Below are positions 43,101-51,931 of a stretch of DNA of 64,000 bases, piece by piece. The translations under genes and the position numbers were made by a program. Location: NCBI RefSeq assembly GCF_021608185.1, contig NZ_JAKIHN010000003.1, forward strand, positions 62,001 to 126,000, in the 5' to 3' direction. Numbering within the stretch: the first letter of the stretch is position 1; each line of letters starts with the position of its first letter. This stretch comes from Flavobacterium anseongense (lineage in GTDB: Bacteria; Bacteroidota; Bacteroidia; Flavobacteriales; Flavobacteriaceae). The notes beneath the pieces were generated by a model, which saw only the letters and a program-made list of their open reading frames with translations, was not told the DNA's origin and made no database searches.

Positions 43101-44078
43101 CTATTTATAAGTTACTTTTTTAACAGCTTTAACTACATCTTCAGCATTTGGCAACCATTCTTTTAATAAAGTTGGTGAATACGGCGCAGGTGTATCAGCC
43201 GTCGTAATTCTTTGAATTGGCGCATCCAAATAATCGAAAGCGCGTTCCTGAACCATATAGGTAATTTCAGAAGCAACGCTGGCAAACGGCCACGCTTCTT
43301 CCAAAACTACTAATCGGTTTGTTTTTTTAACCGAAGTAATGATGGCATCATAATCCATTGGGCGAACCGTTCTCAAATCGATTATTTCGCAGGAGATTCC
43401 TTCTTTCGCTAATTCGTCAGCAGCAATGAAAGCTTCTTTGATAATTTTTCCAAAAGAAACAATCGTTACGTCTGTTCCTTCTCTTTTGATATCGGCAACA
43501 CCAAGCGGAATAGTATATTCTCCTTCCGGCACTTCGCCTTTGTCACCATACATTTGCTCTGATTCCATGAAAATCACAGGATCATTATCACGGATTGCTG
43601 ATTTCAACAAGCCTTTTGCATCATAAACTGTCGATGGAACAACTACTTTCAAACCTGGCGTATTGGCAAACCAATTTTCAAAAGCTTGTGAATGTGTTGC
43701 ACCTAATTGTCCCGCCGAAGCTGTTGGTCCACGAAAAACCATTGGCATCGGAAACTGTCCGGCCGACATTTGACGCATTTTGGCAGCGTTGTTAATAATT
43801 TGATCAATACCAACTAATGAGAAATTGAAAGTCATGTATTCTACAATCGGGCGACAACCGTTCATGGCTGAACCTACAGCAATTCCGGCAAAACCAAGTT
43901 CGGCAATTGGTGTATCGATTACTCTTTTTGGTCCAAATTCGTCAAGCATTCCTTTTGAAGCTTTGTAAGCACCATTGTATTCGGCAACTTCTTCACCCAT
44001 TAAATAAACGGATTCATCACGACGCATTTCTTCGCTCATCGCTTCGGCAATCGCTTCTCTAAATTGTATTGTTCTCAT
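43101..44078 (-). CDS. pdhB: Pyruvate dehydrogenase E1 component, beta subunit
   Basis: A 325-residue thiamine-diphosphate enzyme subunit with a transketolase-like pyrimidine-binding domain and C-terminal domain. MGEEVAEYNGAYKASKGM carries the catalytic Glu region; VIDTPIAELGFAGIAVGSAM, GATHSQAFENWF and LEEAWPFASVASEI are family-typical. With the alpha subunit it decarboxylates pyruvate and passes acetyl to lipoyl-E2. No E1-alpha or E2 gene is adjacent in this window, so the complex is encoded at split loci. A -7 box lies in the leader at 44111-44118. Confidence 0.95.
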   Translation of the reverse strand: MRTIQFREAIAEAMSEEMRRDESVYLMGEEVAEYNGAYKASKGMLDEFGPKRVIDTPIAELGFAGIAVGSAMNGCRPIVEYMTFNFSLVGIDQIINNAAKMRQMSAGQFPMPMVFRGPTASAGQLGATHSQAFENWFANTPGLKVVVPSTVYDAKGLLKSAIRDNDPVIFMESEQMYGDKGEVPEGEYTIPLGVADIKREGTDVTIVSFGKIIKEAFIAADELAKEGISCEIIDLRTVRPMDYDAIITSVKKTNRLVVLEEAWPFASVASEITYMVQERAFDYLDAPIQRITTADTPAPYSPTLLKEWLPNAEDVVKAVKKVTYK

Positions 44079-44110
44079 ATAAAAAATTACTTTGTATCAA
44101 TTTTGGATAG

Positions 44111-44118
44111 CAAAAGTA
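44111..44118 (-). promoter_or_regulatory. pdhB promoter -7 element
   Basis: TACTTTTG on the minus strand is a full TAnnTTTG match 32 bases before the pdhB ATG. Upstream of it, 44119-44178, is an almost pure pyrimidine tract on this strand. Confidence 0.6.
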
Positions 44119-44192
44119 AAAAAAAGAAAATAGAAAAAGAGAAAAGAAAATAGAAAAAAAAGAAAAGAGAAAAGTGGAGATAGATTTACCTA

Positions 44193-44408
44193 TTATAATC
44201 CGTGATGCTTGGCAACTTCCTTGTCATAAACAGCTGCTTTTTCGCTGAATTCAATTGCAGCTTTGGCACTTTCGTTAGCCTCAAGTTCCTTTCCTCCTGC
44301 GTGATACTTCATGGCTTCCAAATGTGCTTTTGCCGCTTCCTGATGTTCCAGTGCTGCATTTTTGTGACTTTCTACAATTGCTAATGTTGTTTCGTTATGT
44401 GTTTCCAT
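44193..44408 (-). CDS. Small helical protein of unknown function
   Basis: A 71-residue Ala/Glu/Lys/His-rich protein (METHNETTLAIVESHKNAAL...). It is probably almost entirely alpha-helical, with an amphipathic repeat (HKNAALEHQEAAKAHLEAMK) and seven His. No signal peptide or membrane segment is seen. It has a long AT-rich upstream region and stands alone. It could be a stress or metal-binding protein, but nothing in sequence decides this. Coding is supported by codon bias unlike the flanking non-coding DNA. Confidence 0.7.
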   Translation of the reverse strand: METHNETTLAIVESHKNAALEHQEAAKAHLEAMKYHAGGKELEANESAKAAIEFSEKAAVYDKEVAKHHGL

Positions 44409-44590
44409 GATTTAAGAATTTAAATTTTTTTTAGTAAATTGTTAGAATTTAATTTTTATAAAGATACTTCACCATAATTTTTTAAACTTTATACAACTAT
44501 TTTTTTGTGTTATACAATTGTTACTTTACGAAATCGATATAATACTGAAAAATATTATGCGCGCATAGTACATTATTCAAAATATTATTC

Positions 44591-44598
44591 TAATTTTG
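44591..44598 (+). promoter_or_regulatory. etfBA promoter -7 element
   Basis: TAATTTTG matches TAnnTTTG exactly and lies 34 bases before the etfB ATG. It argues against the longer frame beginning at 44596. Confidence 0.65.
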
Positions 44599-44631
44599 TG
44601 CTTCGAAATTTTCAACAAACACATAATACTT

Positions 44632-45378
44632 ATGAAAATATTAGTTTGCATCAGTCATGTACCTGATACTACTTCAAAAATTAATTTTGTCAATGGTGAT
44701 ACTGAATTTGACACGAATGGTGTTCAATATGTAATCAATCCAAACGACGAATTTGGTCTAACCAGAGCCATTTGGTTTCAAGAGCAACAAGGTGCTAATG
44801 TAACGGTTGTCAATGTTGGTGGTGCAGATGCCGAAGCCACTTTGAGAAAAGCGTTGGCTATTGGTGCTAACGAGGCAATTAGAGTAAACGCAACACCTAC
44901 TGACGGTTTTTTTGTTGCCAAACAATTAGCCGAAGTAGCAAAATTGGGGAGCTATGATTTAGTTATCTGCGGAAAAGAATCATTGGATTATAATGGCGGA
45001 ATGGTTCCGGGAATGTTAGCTTCATTATTAGATTACAATTTTGTAAACTCTTGCACCGAAATCACAATCGAAGGAACTTCAGCAAAAGCCGCCAGAGAAA
45101 TTGATGGTGGAAAAGAAACCATCTCTGCATCGCTTCCGTTAGTAATTGGCGGACAAAAAGGTTTGGTAGAAGAAAAAGATTTGCGTATTCCAAACATGAG
45201 AGGAATCATGACGGCAAGAACAAAAGTGCTAACCGTTCTTGAACCTGTAGCTGCTAACAACAATACGAAGGCGGTGAAATTTGAAAAACCAGCTCCAAAA
45301 TCAGCGGTGAAATTATTTGCTGCAGATGATTTGGACGGATTAATCAATGCCTTACACAACGAAGCAAAAGTTATCTAA
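44632..45378 (+). CDS. etfB: Electron transfer flavoprotein beta subunit
   Basis: EtfB, with EtfA, carries electrons from acyl-CoA dehydrogenases to the quinone pool. From the ATG at 44632 (MKILVCISHVPDTTSKINF) the product has 248 residues. VINPNDEFGLTRAI, CGKESLDYNGGMVPGMLA and GLVEEKDLRIPNMRGIM are family hallmarks. The longer open frame overlaps the promoter. etfA follows after 16 bases. Confidence 0.95.
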   Translation: MKILVCISHVPDTTSKINFVNGDTEFDTNGVQYVINPNDEFGLTRAIWFQEQQGANVTVVNVGGADAEATLRKALAIGANEAIRVNATPTDGFFVAKQLAEVAKLGSYDLVICGKESLDYNGGMVPGMLASLLDYNFVNSCTEITIEGTSAKAAREIDGGKETISASLPLVIGGQKGLVEEKDLRIPNMRGIMTARTKVLTVLEPVAANNNTKAVKFEKPAPKSAVKLFAADDLDGLINALHNEAKVI

Positions 45379-45394
45379 TTTAAAAACACGCGAC

Positions 45395-46363
45395 ATGTCA
45401 TTATTAATATACGCTGAATCAGCAGACGGAAAATTTAAAAAAGTAGCTTTTGAATTAGCTTCTTATGCCAAAAAAGTAGCCGAATCTTTAGGAACAACTG
45501 TTACGGCAGTAACTGTAAACGCAGGAAACGTTTCCGATTTATCAAAATACGGAGTAGATAAAGTATTGAAAGTGTCTAACGATAAATTGAACAATTTCAA
45601 TGCAAAAGCTTTTGCTGATGTTGTTAAGCAGGCAGCACAAAAAGAAGGAGCCAAAGTAATTTTATTGTCTTCTACAACCGACAGTTTATATATGGCACCA
45701 TTAGTTGCCGTAGGTTTAGATGCCGGATTTGCTTCGAATGTAGTTGGATTGCCTTTGGGCACTTCGCCATTTCAGGTAAAAAGAAATGCTTTTTCAAACA
45801 AAGCTTTTAATATAACCGAAATTAACACTGATGTAAAAGTATTGAGTTTGGCCAAAAACTCTTATGGTGTTTTTGAAAGCGCTTCCTCTGCAAGCGAAGA
45901 AGATTTCACTCCAAGTTTAAACGATGCTGATTTTAATGTAAAAGTAGAATCCGTAGAAAAAACAAGCGGAAAAGTAACCATCGCAGATGCCGATGTTGTA
46001 GTTTCGGGTGGTCGTGGTTTAAAAGGTCCGGAAAACTGGGGAATTTTAGAAGATTTAGCTGGAGTTCTAGGAGCAGCAACCGCTTGTTCAAAACCGGTTT
46101 CTGATTTAGGTTGGAGACCTCACAGCGAACACGTTGGACAAACCGGAAAACCTGTAGCGGCTAATTTATATGTTGCGGTTGGAATTTCGGGAGCAATTCA
46201 GCATATCGCCGGAATCAACTCATCTAAAGTGAAAGTGGTTATCAATACCGATGCGGATGCGCCATTCTTCAAAGTTGCTGATTACGGAATTGTAGGAGAT
46301 GCACTGGAAATTCTTCCAAGACTGACACAAAAACTAAAAGAGTTCAAAGCTCACAACCAATAA
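45395..46363 (+). CDS. etfA: Electron transfer flavoprotein alpha subunit
   Basis: From the ATG at 45395 (MSLLIYAESADGKFKKVAF) the product has 322 residues. The C-terminal FAD-binding domain shows VVVSGGRGLKGPENWGILEDLA, ACSKPVSDLGWRPHSEHVGQTGK and VAVGISGAIQHIAGI, all FAD-contacting segments. The frame extension to 45347 overlaps etfB and is rejected. It forms an operon with etfB and ends at the repeat-built terminator at 46377-46442. Confidence 0.96.
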   Translation: MSLLIYAESADGKFKKVAFELASYAKKVAESLGTTVTAVTVNAGNVSDLSKYGVDKVLKVSNDKLNNFNAKAFADVVKQAAQKEGAKVILLSSTTDSLYMAPLVAVGLDAGFASNVVGLPLGTSPFQVKRNAFSNKAFNITEINTDVKVLSLAKNSYGVFESASSASEEDFTPSLNDADFNVKVESVEKTSGKVTIADADVVVSGGRGLKGPENWGILEDLAGVLGAATACSKPVSDLGWRPHSEHVGQTGKPVAANLYVAVGISGAIQHIAGINSSKVKVVINTDADAPFFKVADYGIVGDALEILPRLTQKLKEFKAHNQ

Positions 46364-46376
46364 AATTCCAAATTTT

Positions 46377-46442
46377 AAAATCCCAAATTCCAAATACTGA
46401 TACTTTGTTATTGGTATTTGGAATTTCTTTTTTTTGGGATTT
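46377..46442 (+). terminator. Repeat-built terminator after etfA
   Basis: A perfect inner stem AAATTCCAAATAC / GTATTTGGAATTT (46385-46426) is followed by a T-run. A second outer pairing, AAATCCC / GGGATTT, extends it. The arms use the same TTCCAAA unit as at 12330 and 61395. Confidence 0.85.
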
Positions 46443-46539
46443 AAAAGTTTTCGCTTCTGAAAACTTTTTGTTACTTTGCAGTCCACTTAACAAACAATGA
46501 ATAAAAGTCTTGATACTCAAGTCTTGATACTTACAAATA

Positions 46540-47166
46540 ATGAGTTTAGTAAAACTAACTATAAAAGGAATTTCCTATAGTCAGACGCAAAACGGTGCGT
46601 ATGCCTTGATTTTAAACGAAGTAGATGGCGAACGAAAATTACCCATTGTAATTGGAGCTTTCGAAGCACAATCAATTGCAATTGCTTTGGAAAAAGAAAT
46701 CAAACCGCCACGTCCATTGACACATGATTTATTTAAAAGTTTTGCTGACCGATTCGATATTGTAGTTAAACAGGTAATCATTCACAAGTTGGTTGACGGC
46801 GTATTTTATTCAAGTATTATTTGCGAAAGAGATAAAATCGAAGAAATTATTGACGCCCGAACTTCGGATGCTATTGCTTTGGCATTGCGATTTTCGGCAC
46901 CAATTTTTACCTATAAAAACATATTGGACAAGGCCGGAATTTATCTGAACAGTCCAACCGAATTAGAAAATCAGAATCCCGATGACGAAGGTGTGCTTTC
47001 TACTCCGGAAACTTTTGGATTAGACAGTGAAGGCAATGCTTCAACAGATGTCTACAAAAGCATGAGTCTTTCTGAACTGCACGAATCTTTAGAAAAAGCA
47101 GTTCAAAACGAAGATTACGAAAAGGCAGCGAAGATAAGAGACGAAATTTCAAAGAGAGAAAGTTAA
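46540..47166 (+). CDS. Bifunctional nuclease-domain protein with UVR motif
   Basis: A 208-residue protein: an N-terminal BFN/DUF151 domain (about 1-135; VDGERKLPIVIGAFEAQSIAIALE, DARTSDAIALALRF) followed by an acidic linker and a C-terminal UvrB/UvrC-type UVR helix pair (LHESLEKAVQNEDYEKAAKIRDEI). BFN proteins have been described with DNase/RNase activity, mainly from plants; in Bacteroidota the role is uncertain. It may share a leader with thyA, which follows after 57 bases holding an inverted repeat of GGTTATT units. Confidence 0.87.
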   Translation: MSLVKLTIKGISYSQTQNGAYALILNEVDGERKLPIVIGAFEAQSIAIALEKEIKPPRPLTHDLFKSFADRFDIVVKQVIIHKLVDGVFYSSIICERDKIEEIIDARTSDAIALALRFSAPIFTYKNILDKAGIYLNSPTELENQNPDDEGVLSTPETFGLDSEGNASTDVYKSMSLSELHESLEKAVQNEDYEKAAKIRDEISKRES

Positions 47167-47167
47167 T

Positions 47168-47216
47168 TCGGTTATTCGGAATACAAATAACCAAATAACC
47201 GCATAACCAAATCCAC
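47168..47216. repeat. Short unit repeats with inverted copy (GGTTATT type)
   Basis: CGGTTATTCGGAATAC is followed by AATAACCAAATAACCG and further units, so the spacer before thyA can fold into a hairpin. No long T-run follows. Confidence 0.55.
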
Positions 47217-47223
47217 ATAAAAA

Positions 47224-48048
47224 ATGAAGCAGTACCACGATTTAGTGCGACACGTTTTGGAAAACGGTTGCCAAAAAGGAGACAGAACAGGAACAGGAAC
47301 TAAAAGTGTTTTTGGTTACCAAATGCGTTTTGATTTAAATGAAGGTTTCCCAATGGTAACGACGAAAAAACTGCATTTAAAATCGATTATCTATGAATTG
47401 CTTTGGTTCCTGAAAGGCGACACGAACATTAGTTATCTTCAGGAAAACGGTGTTAAGATTTGGGATGAATGGGCAGACGAAAATGGTGATTTAGGTCCGG
47501 TTTATGGCCATCAATGGCGTAACTGGAACAGCGAAGAAATTGACCAAATCACTGAACTTATCGACACGCTGAAGAAAAACCCAAACAGCAGAAGAATGTT
47601 GGTCTCTGCTTGGAATCCTTCTGTTTTACCCGATACTTCTAAATCTTTTGCCGAAAATGTTGCCAACGGAAAAGCTGCTTTGCCTCCGTGTCATGCTTTC
47701 TTTCAGTTTTATGTTGCCGATGGAAAATTATCCTGTCAATTGTACCAACGAAGTGCTGATATTTTTCTTGGTGTTCCTTTCAACATTGCATCTTATGCTT
47801 TATTCACTATGATGATTGCTCAGGTTTGCGATTTGCAGGTTGGCGAATTCATTCACACTTTTGGCGATGCACATATTTACAACAACCATTTTGAACAACT
47901 GGAATTGCAATTATCGCGTGAGCCAAAACCGTTGCCAAAAATGATTTTAAATCCAAATGTAAAAAACATCTTCGACTTCACTTTTGACGATTTCACTTTG
48001 ACAGATTATGATCCGCATCCACATATCAAAGGACAGGTTGCGGTTTAA
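47224..48048 (+). CDS. thyA: Thymidylate synthase
   Basis: ThyA methylates dUMP to dTMP using methylene-THF. The 274-residue protein has [13 protein letters not shown] at the N-terminus, the active-site Cys in [30 protein letters not shown], and [15 protein letters not shown]. It is about ten residues longer than the E. coli enzyme because of an insertion before the active site ([14 protein letters not shown]). folA, which recycles the dihydrofolate produced, lies 1.9 kb downstream. Confidence 0.98.
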   Translation: MKQYHDLVRHVLENGCQKGDRTGTGTKSVFGYQMRFDLNEGFPMVTTKKLHLKSIIYELLWFLKGDTNISYLQENGVKIWDEWADENGDLGPVYGHQWRNWNSEEIDQITELIDTLKKNPNSRRMLVSAWNPSVLPDTSKSFAENVANGKAALPPCHAFFQFYVADGKLSCQLYQRSADIFLGVPFNIASYALFTMMIAQVCDLQVGEFIHTFGDAHIYNNHFEQLELQLSREPKPLPKMILNPNVKNIFDFTFDDFTLTDYDPHPHIKGQVAV

Positions 48049-48167
48049 CCATCTTTTTTGACTGTTACATATTAATAGATAATAGTAGTTTTTTTGAAAA
48101 AAATAATTTAATTTGGCTAACAACTAGGTTAGTTGAATTATAAACTTATCGTTATTATCAACCAATT

Positions 48168-48980
48168 ATGTCTGTCAAAACAAAACTTAAACACCTTTTA
48201 AGAAGACATTCCTTTTTATACAAACTGCGTTTTAAATTGTTATCGAGATTTGAAACAAAAGAAAGTATAAGTGAATTATATTATAATAAACTCAATCCTA
48301 TTTCAGAAATACCAAAGTGTTTTTTTGAGATAAACACAAAAATTTTTTCTCAGAGCAGTACCACATTTAATGATTTGGAAAAAGTTGAAACAATAGCCCG
48401 ATGGATGATCCTTAATATTCAAAGAGGACGTGGTTTGGGCTTATCATCGGAAGACACAGTCAAAACAATGACCAAAGAAAAAGGTGGCGTTTGTAGCGAT
48501 TTTGCTCAGGTTTTTAATAATTTATGCGTAATCAATGAGGTAAAAGTCAAAGAATGGGGGTTTAAAAGTGTTTCTAAAAAAAAGGGAATACAAGGCGGAC
48601 ACTCATTTAATGAATTTTATTCCAAAGAATTAGAAAAATGGATTTTGATTGACACATACAAATGTATTTTCTTTTACAAAACCAACAGCGATATTCCGCT
48701 TTCTGTATTTGAACTTTTTGATACCCTAAAAGAAAACAAGAAAGTAATTTTTAAAAATATTGAACCCACCTATTTTACAGACCCTGTAAGGGTGAAGGAT
48801 GTTTATCTTTCTTCGAACTCTGTACCTTTTTTAATAACCAACTACCACAACAAAACCTACGACTTTTATCTAAAAAAATTTAATTATCTACCTATCTTTA
48901 TTACACATGGATTGATTTATTTATTAGGTAAGAGTTACAAGTTTTTATTTATTCGGGAAATTAATTTTCAACCAAAATAA
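48168..48980 (+). CDS. Transglutaminase-like cysteine-protease-fold protein
   Basis: A 270-residue AT-rich gene standing alone. The core has a full transglutaminase-like triad: GGVCSDFAQVFNNL (Cys at about 110), GGHSFNEFY (His), and KWILIDTYK (Asp). The N-terminus is basic (KTKLKHLLRRHSFLYKLRFK) and the C-terminal third has a hydrophobic segment (YLPIFITHGLIYLLGKSYKFL). No signal peptide is evident. It could act on peptides or glycans in envelope biogenesis; substrate is unknown. The base composition and isolation hint at acquisition, but this is weak. An inverted repeat CAACTA-GGT-TAGTTG lies upstream at 48121-48135. Confidence 0.8.
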   Translation: MSVKTKLKHLLRRHSFLYKLRFKLLSRFETKESISELYYNKLNPISEIPKCFFEINTKIFSQSSTTFNDLEKVETIARWMILNIQRGRGLGLSSEDTVKTMTKEKGGVCSDFAQVFNNLCVINEVKVKEWGFKSVSKKKGIQGGHSFNEFYSKELEKWILIDTYKCIFFYKTNSDIPLSVFELFDTLKENKKVIFKNIEPTYFTDPVRVKDVYLSSNSVPFLITNYHNKTYDFYLKKFNYLPIFITHGLIYLLGKSYKFLFIREINFQPK

Positions 48981-49017
48981 TTACGACTATTGTACTTTAT
49001 TCTAGTTGCATTAAAAC

Positions 49018-49053
49018 AAAAAATCCGTCCCGATAAATCGGAACGGATTTTTA
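49018..49053. terminator. Bidirectional terminator
   Basis: AAATCCGT-C-CCGA / TCGG-A-ACGGATTT with A- and T-runs outside separates the convergent genes at 48168-48980 and 49074-49370. Confidence 0.85.
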
Positions 49054-49073
49054 ACCAATAAACCTAAACCAAA

Positions 49074-49370
49074 TTATAGTGCTAAAACACTATTTTCTGC
49101 ACCGGCAAATTCGTTATAAGCATAACTATCTGCCTCTGGATCGTTTAAATAAGCACCATCAACTAAATATTTAAACTCAAAAGAATTGTCTTTTGGTAAA
49201 TCAAAAGTCGCTTTAAAAGTTCCTGTTTTTAGTTTTGATAATTCACCTTCTACCGGATTCCAATTATTGAAATCTCCAACTACTGATGCTTTATTTGCTT
49301 CTTTTGCTTCGATTGAAAAGGTAACTTTAACAACCGGTTTTGTTTTTATAACTTGTTTTTTAATAGCCAT
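49074..49370 (-). CDS. Small glycogen-binding-like (isoamylase N-terminal / CBM48-type) protein
   Basis: A 98-residue single-domain beta-sandwich. KVTFSIEAKEANKASVVGDFNNWNP (about 14-38, written here as its key part VVGDFNNWNP) and FEFKYLVDGAYLNDPEAD are the hallmarks of isoamylase-N/AMPK-beta-type carbohydrate-binding domains. A basic N-terminus (MAIKKQVIKTK) precedes it. No catalytic domain is attached. It may bind glycogen or a protein partner in storage-sugar metabolism. Confidence 0.87.
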   Translation of the reverse strand: MAIKKQVIKTKPVVKVTFSIEAKEANKASVVGDFNNWNPVEGELSKLKTGTFKATFDLPKDNSFEFKYLVDGAYLNDPEADSYAYNEFAGAENSVLAL

Positions 49371-49607
49371 AACTAATTCATTTATAGATTACTGAGGCAA
49401 AGTAAAGCATTAGTTTAATATGTTTTACACGTCAAATCATTTTTAAGAATTTGCTAAAAACTAAGCTAATTTTGAATAAGATGTATAATTTAAAGTGCTT
49501 TTAATTTTGTATGTCTGATTAAGAAAACGTTTTCTTAATACAATATCACAAAATCATATTTCGCCATTTTAAAAATAAATTTTACCTTTAAGCCACATTT
49601 TCGTCTT

Positions 49608-49946
49608 ATGGAAGCAGAACAACACGAATTATATGAATATGCCCGAGATAGAATCAAGCAAAAAAAAGGCTTGTTTTATCATTTTATAATGCTTTGTCTC
49701 GGCAGTATTTTTTTAATTATAGCGAATAAATGGTTAGGCTTATATTCGGATAAAACTTGGTGGACATGGGCTGTCACTGTTTGGGTTTTTCTTTTTATTC
49801 TTCATGTTATAAGAGTTTTTGTGATTAACAACTTTATGAATAAGCATTGGGAAAGAGAGCAAATTGATAAACTAATGCTAAGACAAGCCAACAAAATAGA
49901 AAAACTAAAAAACGATTTAGAAAATTCAAAACCGGCAGCCGAATGA
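49608..49946 (+). CDS. 2TM-domain protein
   Basis: A 112-residue membrane protein: an N-terminal basic helix (YEYARDRIKQKKG), two transmembrane helices (FYHFIMLCLGSIFLIIANKW and WTWAVTVWVFLFILHVIRVF) and a charged C-terminal coiled helix (KLMLRQANKIEKLKNDLENS). This is the 2TM architecture frequent in Bacteroidota, sometimes attached to histidine kinases. Its stop overlaps the folA start by four bases (ATGA), so it is cotranslated with folA. Function unknown. Confidence 0.87.
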   Translation: MEAEQHELYEYARDRIKQKKGLFYHFIMLCLGSIFLIIANKWLGLYSDKTWWTWAVTVWVFLFILHVIRVFVINNFMNKHWEREQIDKLMLRQANKIEKLKNDLENSKPAAE

Positions 49947-50431
49947 TTACTCTTATTGCCGCCGTTGCCGAAAACTACGCGCTTGGCAAAGACAACCAAC
50001 TGCTTTGGCATTTACCCGATGATTTCAAAAGATTTAAAAATGTCACTTCAGGTCATTATATTATTATGGGAAGAAAGACTTTTGAAAGTTTTCCAAATCC
50101 ATTACCCAACAGAACCCACGTTATTATTACACGTCAAAAAAAGTACTCTTCTGAAAATTGCATTATAGTTGATTCGCTGAATGCTGCAATTTCTGTTTGC
50201 CCGAAGGATGAAGAAGTATTCATAATTGGTGGTGGAGAAATCTATACTCAATCCATCGAAATTGCTGATAAATTAGATATCACGAAAGTACATTACTCTT
50301 TTGATGCAGATACTTTTTTCCCTGAAATCGATTTGAATAAATGGAAATTAACCTCAACAGAATTCCATCCAAAAGACGAAAAAAACCAATTCGATTTTAC
50401 GTTTGAAACGTATTTGAGAAAATACTCTTAA
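49943..50431 (+). CDS. folA: Dihydrofolate reductase
   Basis: FolA reduces dihydrofolate to tetrahydrofolate. The 162-residue protein starts MITLIAAVAENYALGKDNQLLWHLPDDFKRFK with the catalytic Asp in LPDDFKRFK; IIMGRKTFES is the NADPH loop and VFIIGGGEIY the second Gly-rich loop. It is preceded by an overlapping 2TM gene and followed by ubiE after 36 bases. Confidence 0.97.
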   Translation: MITLIAAVAENYALGKDNQLLWHLPDDFKRFKNVTSGHYIIMGRKTFESFPNPLPNRTHVIITRQKKYSSENCIIVDSLNAAISVCPKDEEVFIIGGGEIYTQSIEIADKLDITKVHYSFDADTFFPEIDLNKWKLTSTEFHPKDEKNQFDFTFETYLRKYS

Positions 50432-50445
50432 TTCAAATATTGGCT

Positions 50446-50453
50446 TATATTTG
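50446..50453 (+). promoter_or_regulatory. ubiE promoter -7 candidate
   Basis: TATATTTG matches TAnnTTTG and lies 15 bases before the ubiE ATG. The -33 region is weak. Confidence 0.5.
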
Positions 50454-50467
50454 CCAAAAAATCAAGC

Positions 50468-51199
50468 ATGTCAAAGATTATCACACCATATAAAGATTCG
50501 TCATTAGGCAAAAAAGAGCAGGTTGCCCAAATGTTTGACAACATATCGGGAAACTATGATGGCTTGAACCGAGTCATTTCGCTTGGCATTGATATGAAAT
50601 GGCGTAAAAAAGTGGTTGCTTTAGTTGCCGAAAAAAAACCAGAAACAATTCTCGACATTGCTACCGGAACAGGCGATTTGGTGATTATGATGTCTACTAC
50701 TTCTGCCAAAAAGATTATTGGCCTTGATATTTCGGCCGGAATGCTTGAAGTTGGAAAACAAAAAATTGAAGCCAAAAAACTATCCAATAAAATAGAAATG
50801 GTTTTGGGCGACAGCGAAAACATGCCTTATCCAGACAATTATTTTGACGCAATTACGGTCTCTTTTGGCATCAGAAATTTCGAAAATCTGGAAAAAGGCT
50901 TAGCCGAAATCTACAGAGTTTTAAAGCCAAATGGCATTTTTGTAATATTAGAAACTTCGGTTCCAACTAAATTCCCAGTCAAACAAGGCTATACGTTTTA
51001 CACTAAATTTATTTTACCTATTATTGGAAAAATTTTCTCTAAAGACAATAATGCTTATGGTTATTTATCAGAATCGGCAGCGAATTTTCCTTTTGGAGAA
51101 ACTTTAAACAATATATTGCGCAAAATTTCGTTTATAGAATGTAAAGCTATGCCACAAACGTTTGGTGTTGCTACGATTTATACCGCAACCAAAAAATGA
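50468..51199 (+). CDS. ubiE: Demethylmenaquinone methyltransferase
   Basis: A 243-residue SAM-dependent methyltransferase, the last step of menaquinone synthesis (Bacteroidota use menaquinone, so it is functionally MenG). Motifs: VAQMFDNISGNYDGLNRVIS, the SAM-binding ILDIATGTGDLVI, GLDISAGMLEVG, DSENMPYPDNYFDAITVSFGIRNF and CKAMPQTFGVATIY. The gene is followed after 21 bases by porT, a gene order that fits F. johnsoniae-type genomes. Confidence 0.96.
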   Translation: MSKIITPYKDSSLGKKEQVAQMFDNISGNYDGLNRVISLGIDMKWRKKVVALVAEKKPETILDIATGTGDLVIMMSTTSAKKIIGLDISAGMLEVGKQKIEAKKLSNKIEMVLGDSENMPYPDNYFDAITVSFGIRNFENLEKGLAEIYRVLKPNGIFVILETSVPTKFPVKQGYTFYTKFILPIIGKIFSKDNNAYGYLSESAANFPFGETLNNILRKISFIECKAMPQTFGVATIYTATKK

Positions 51200-51220
51200 A
51201 ACTGACTTTTCAGTAACAAT

Positions 51221-51931
51221 ATGAAAAAAATAGTAGTTCTGTTTCTTCTACTTTCTATATATGCCAATGCACAATTAGGCAAAAGTATATTCACAAAAGA
51301 TCCGATAATCAATTTGGAGAATTTTGACAAACAACGTGTGTATTGGGGTTACTTTTTGGGTTTTAGTACTTTTGATTTTAAAACCGATTTTAAAACAAAT
51401 CCGGCGCCGGACAAACTTATAGATGTTAAAGGCCATTCCGGATTTAACGTCGGATTAGTTGGTGTGCTTCGACTGCATGAATATGTAGAATTACGATTTG
51501 AACCGGGATTATATTATGCCAGCAGAACGCTGACTTATTCACAATTTACAAACGAAAGAGATGGCGTCAGAGAAGTAAAAGCTACTTATATTGATTTCCC
51601 TCTGATCCTGAAATTTTCTTCGTTGAGAACCGGAAATGTTAGACCTTACCTTCTGGGCGGATTATCATCAACCTTAAATCTTTCGAGCAATTCTAAATCT
51701 AAAGACGATAATTTACAACAGAAATTCAGGGTAAAACCTTGGACGCAGAATTACACCGTTGGTTTTGGAATTGATTTGTATTTTGAATATTTTAAATTCT
51801 CGCCTTCTATTCGCGGAGTCTTTGGATTGAAAGATGAATTAATTCGCGATGTTGATCCAAATAGTCCATGGACAGGAAATATCGAATCGATGAAAACCCG
51901 TGCGGTGCTTATCAATTTTACATTCCATTAA
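51221..51931 (+). CDS. porT: Type IX secretion / gliding protein PorT (SprT) family beta-barrel
   Basis: A 236-residue outer-membrane barrel with signal peptide (MKKIVVLFLLLSIYANAQ). FDKQRVYWGYFLGFSTFDFK, GFNVGLVGVLRLHEYVELRF, PGLYYASR and PYLLGGLSSTLNL are PorT-typical strands. PorT/SprT is required for type IX secretion and gliding in this phylum. The position directly after ubiE supports the call. The stop overlaps by four bases with the convergent rRNA methyltransferase stop. Confidence 0.88.
   Translation: MKKIVVLFLLLSIYANAQLGKSIFTKDPIINLENFDKQRVYWGYFLGFSTFDFKTDFKTNPAPDKLIDVKGHSGFNVGLVGVLRLHEYVELRFEPGLYYASRTLTYSQFTNERDGVREVKATYIDFPLILKFSSLRTGNVRPYLLGGLSSTLNLSSNSKSKDDNLQQKFRVKPWTQNYTVGFGIDLYFEYFKFSPSIRGVFGLKDELIRDVDPNSPWTGNIESMKTRAVLINFTFH

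Noticed and set aside
44110..44180. CRISPR-like array in the homopurine tract
   Set aside because: Units are irregular, without spacers of constant length and without cas genes.
44202..44384. 60-codon plus-strand ORF opposite the small helical protein
   Set aside because: Cys/Phe-rich antisense shadow; the minus-strand frame has the more natural composition.
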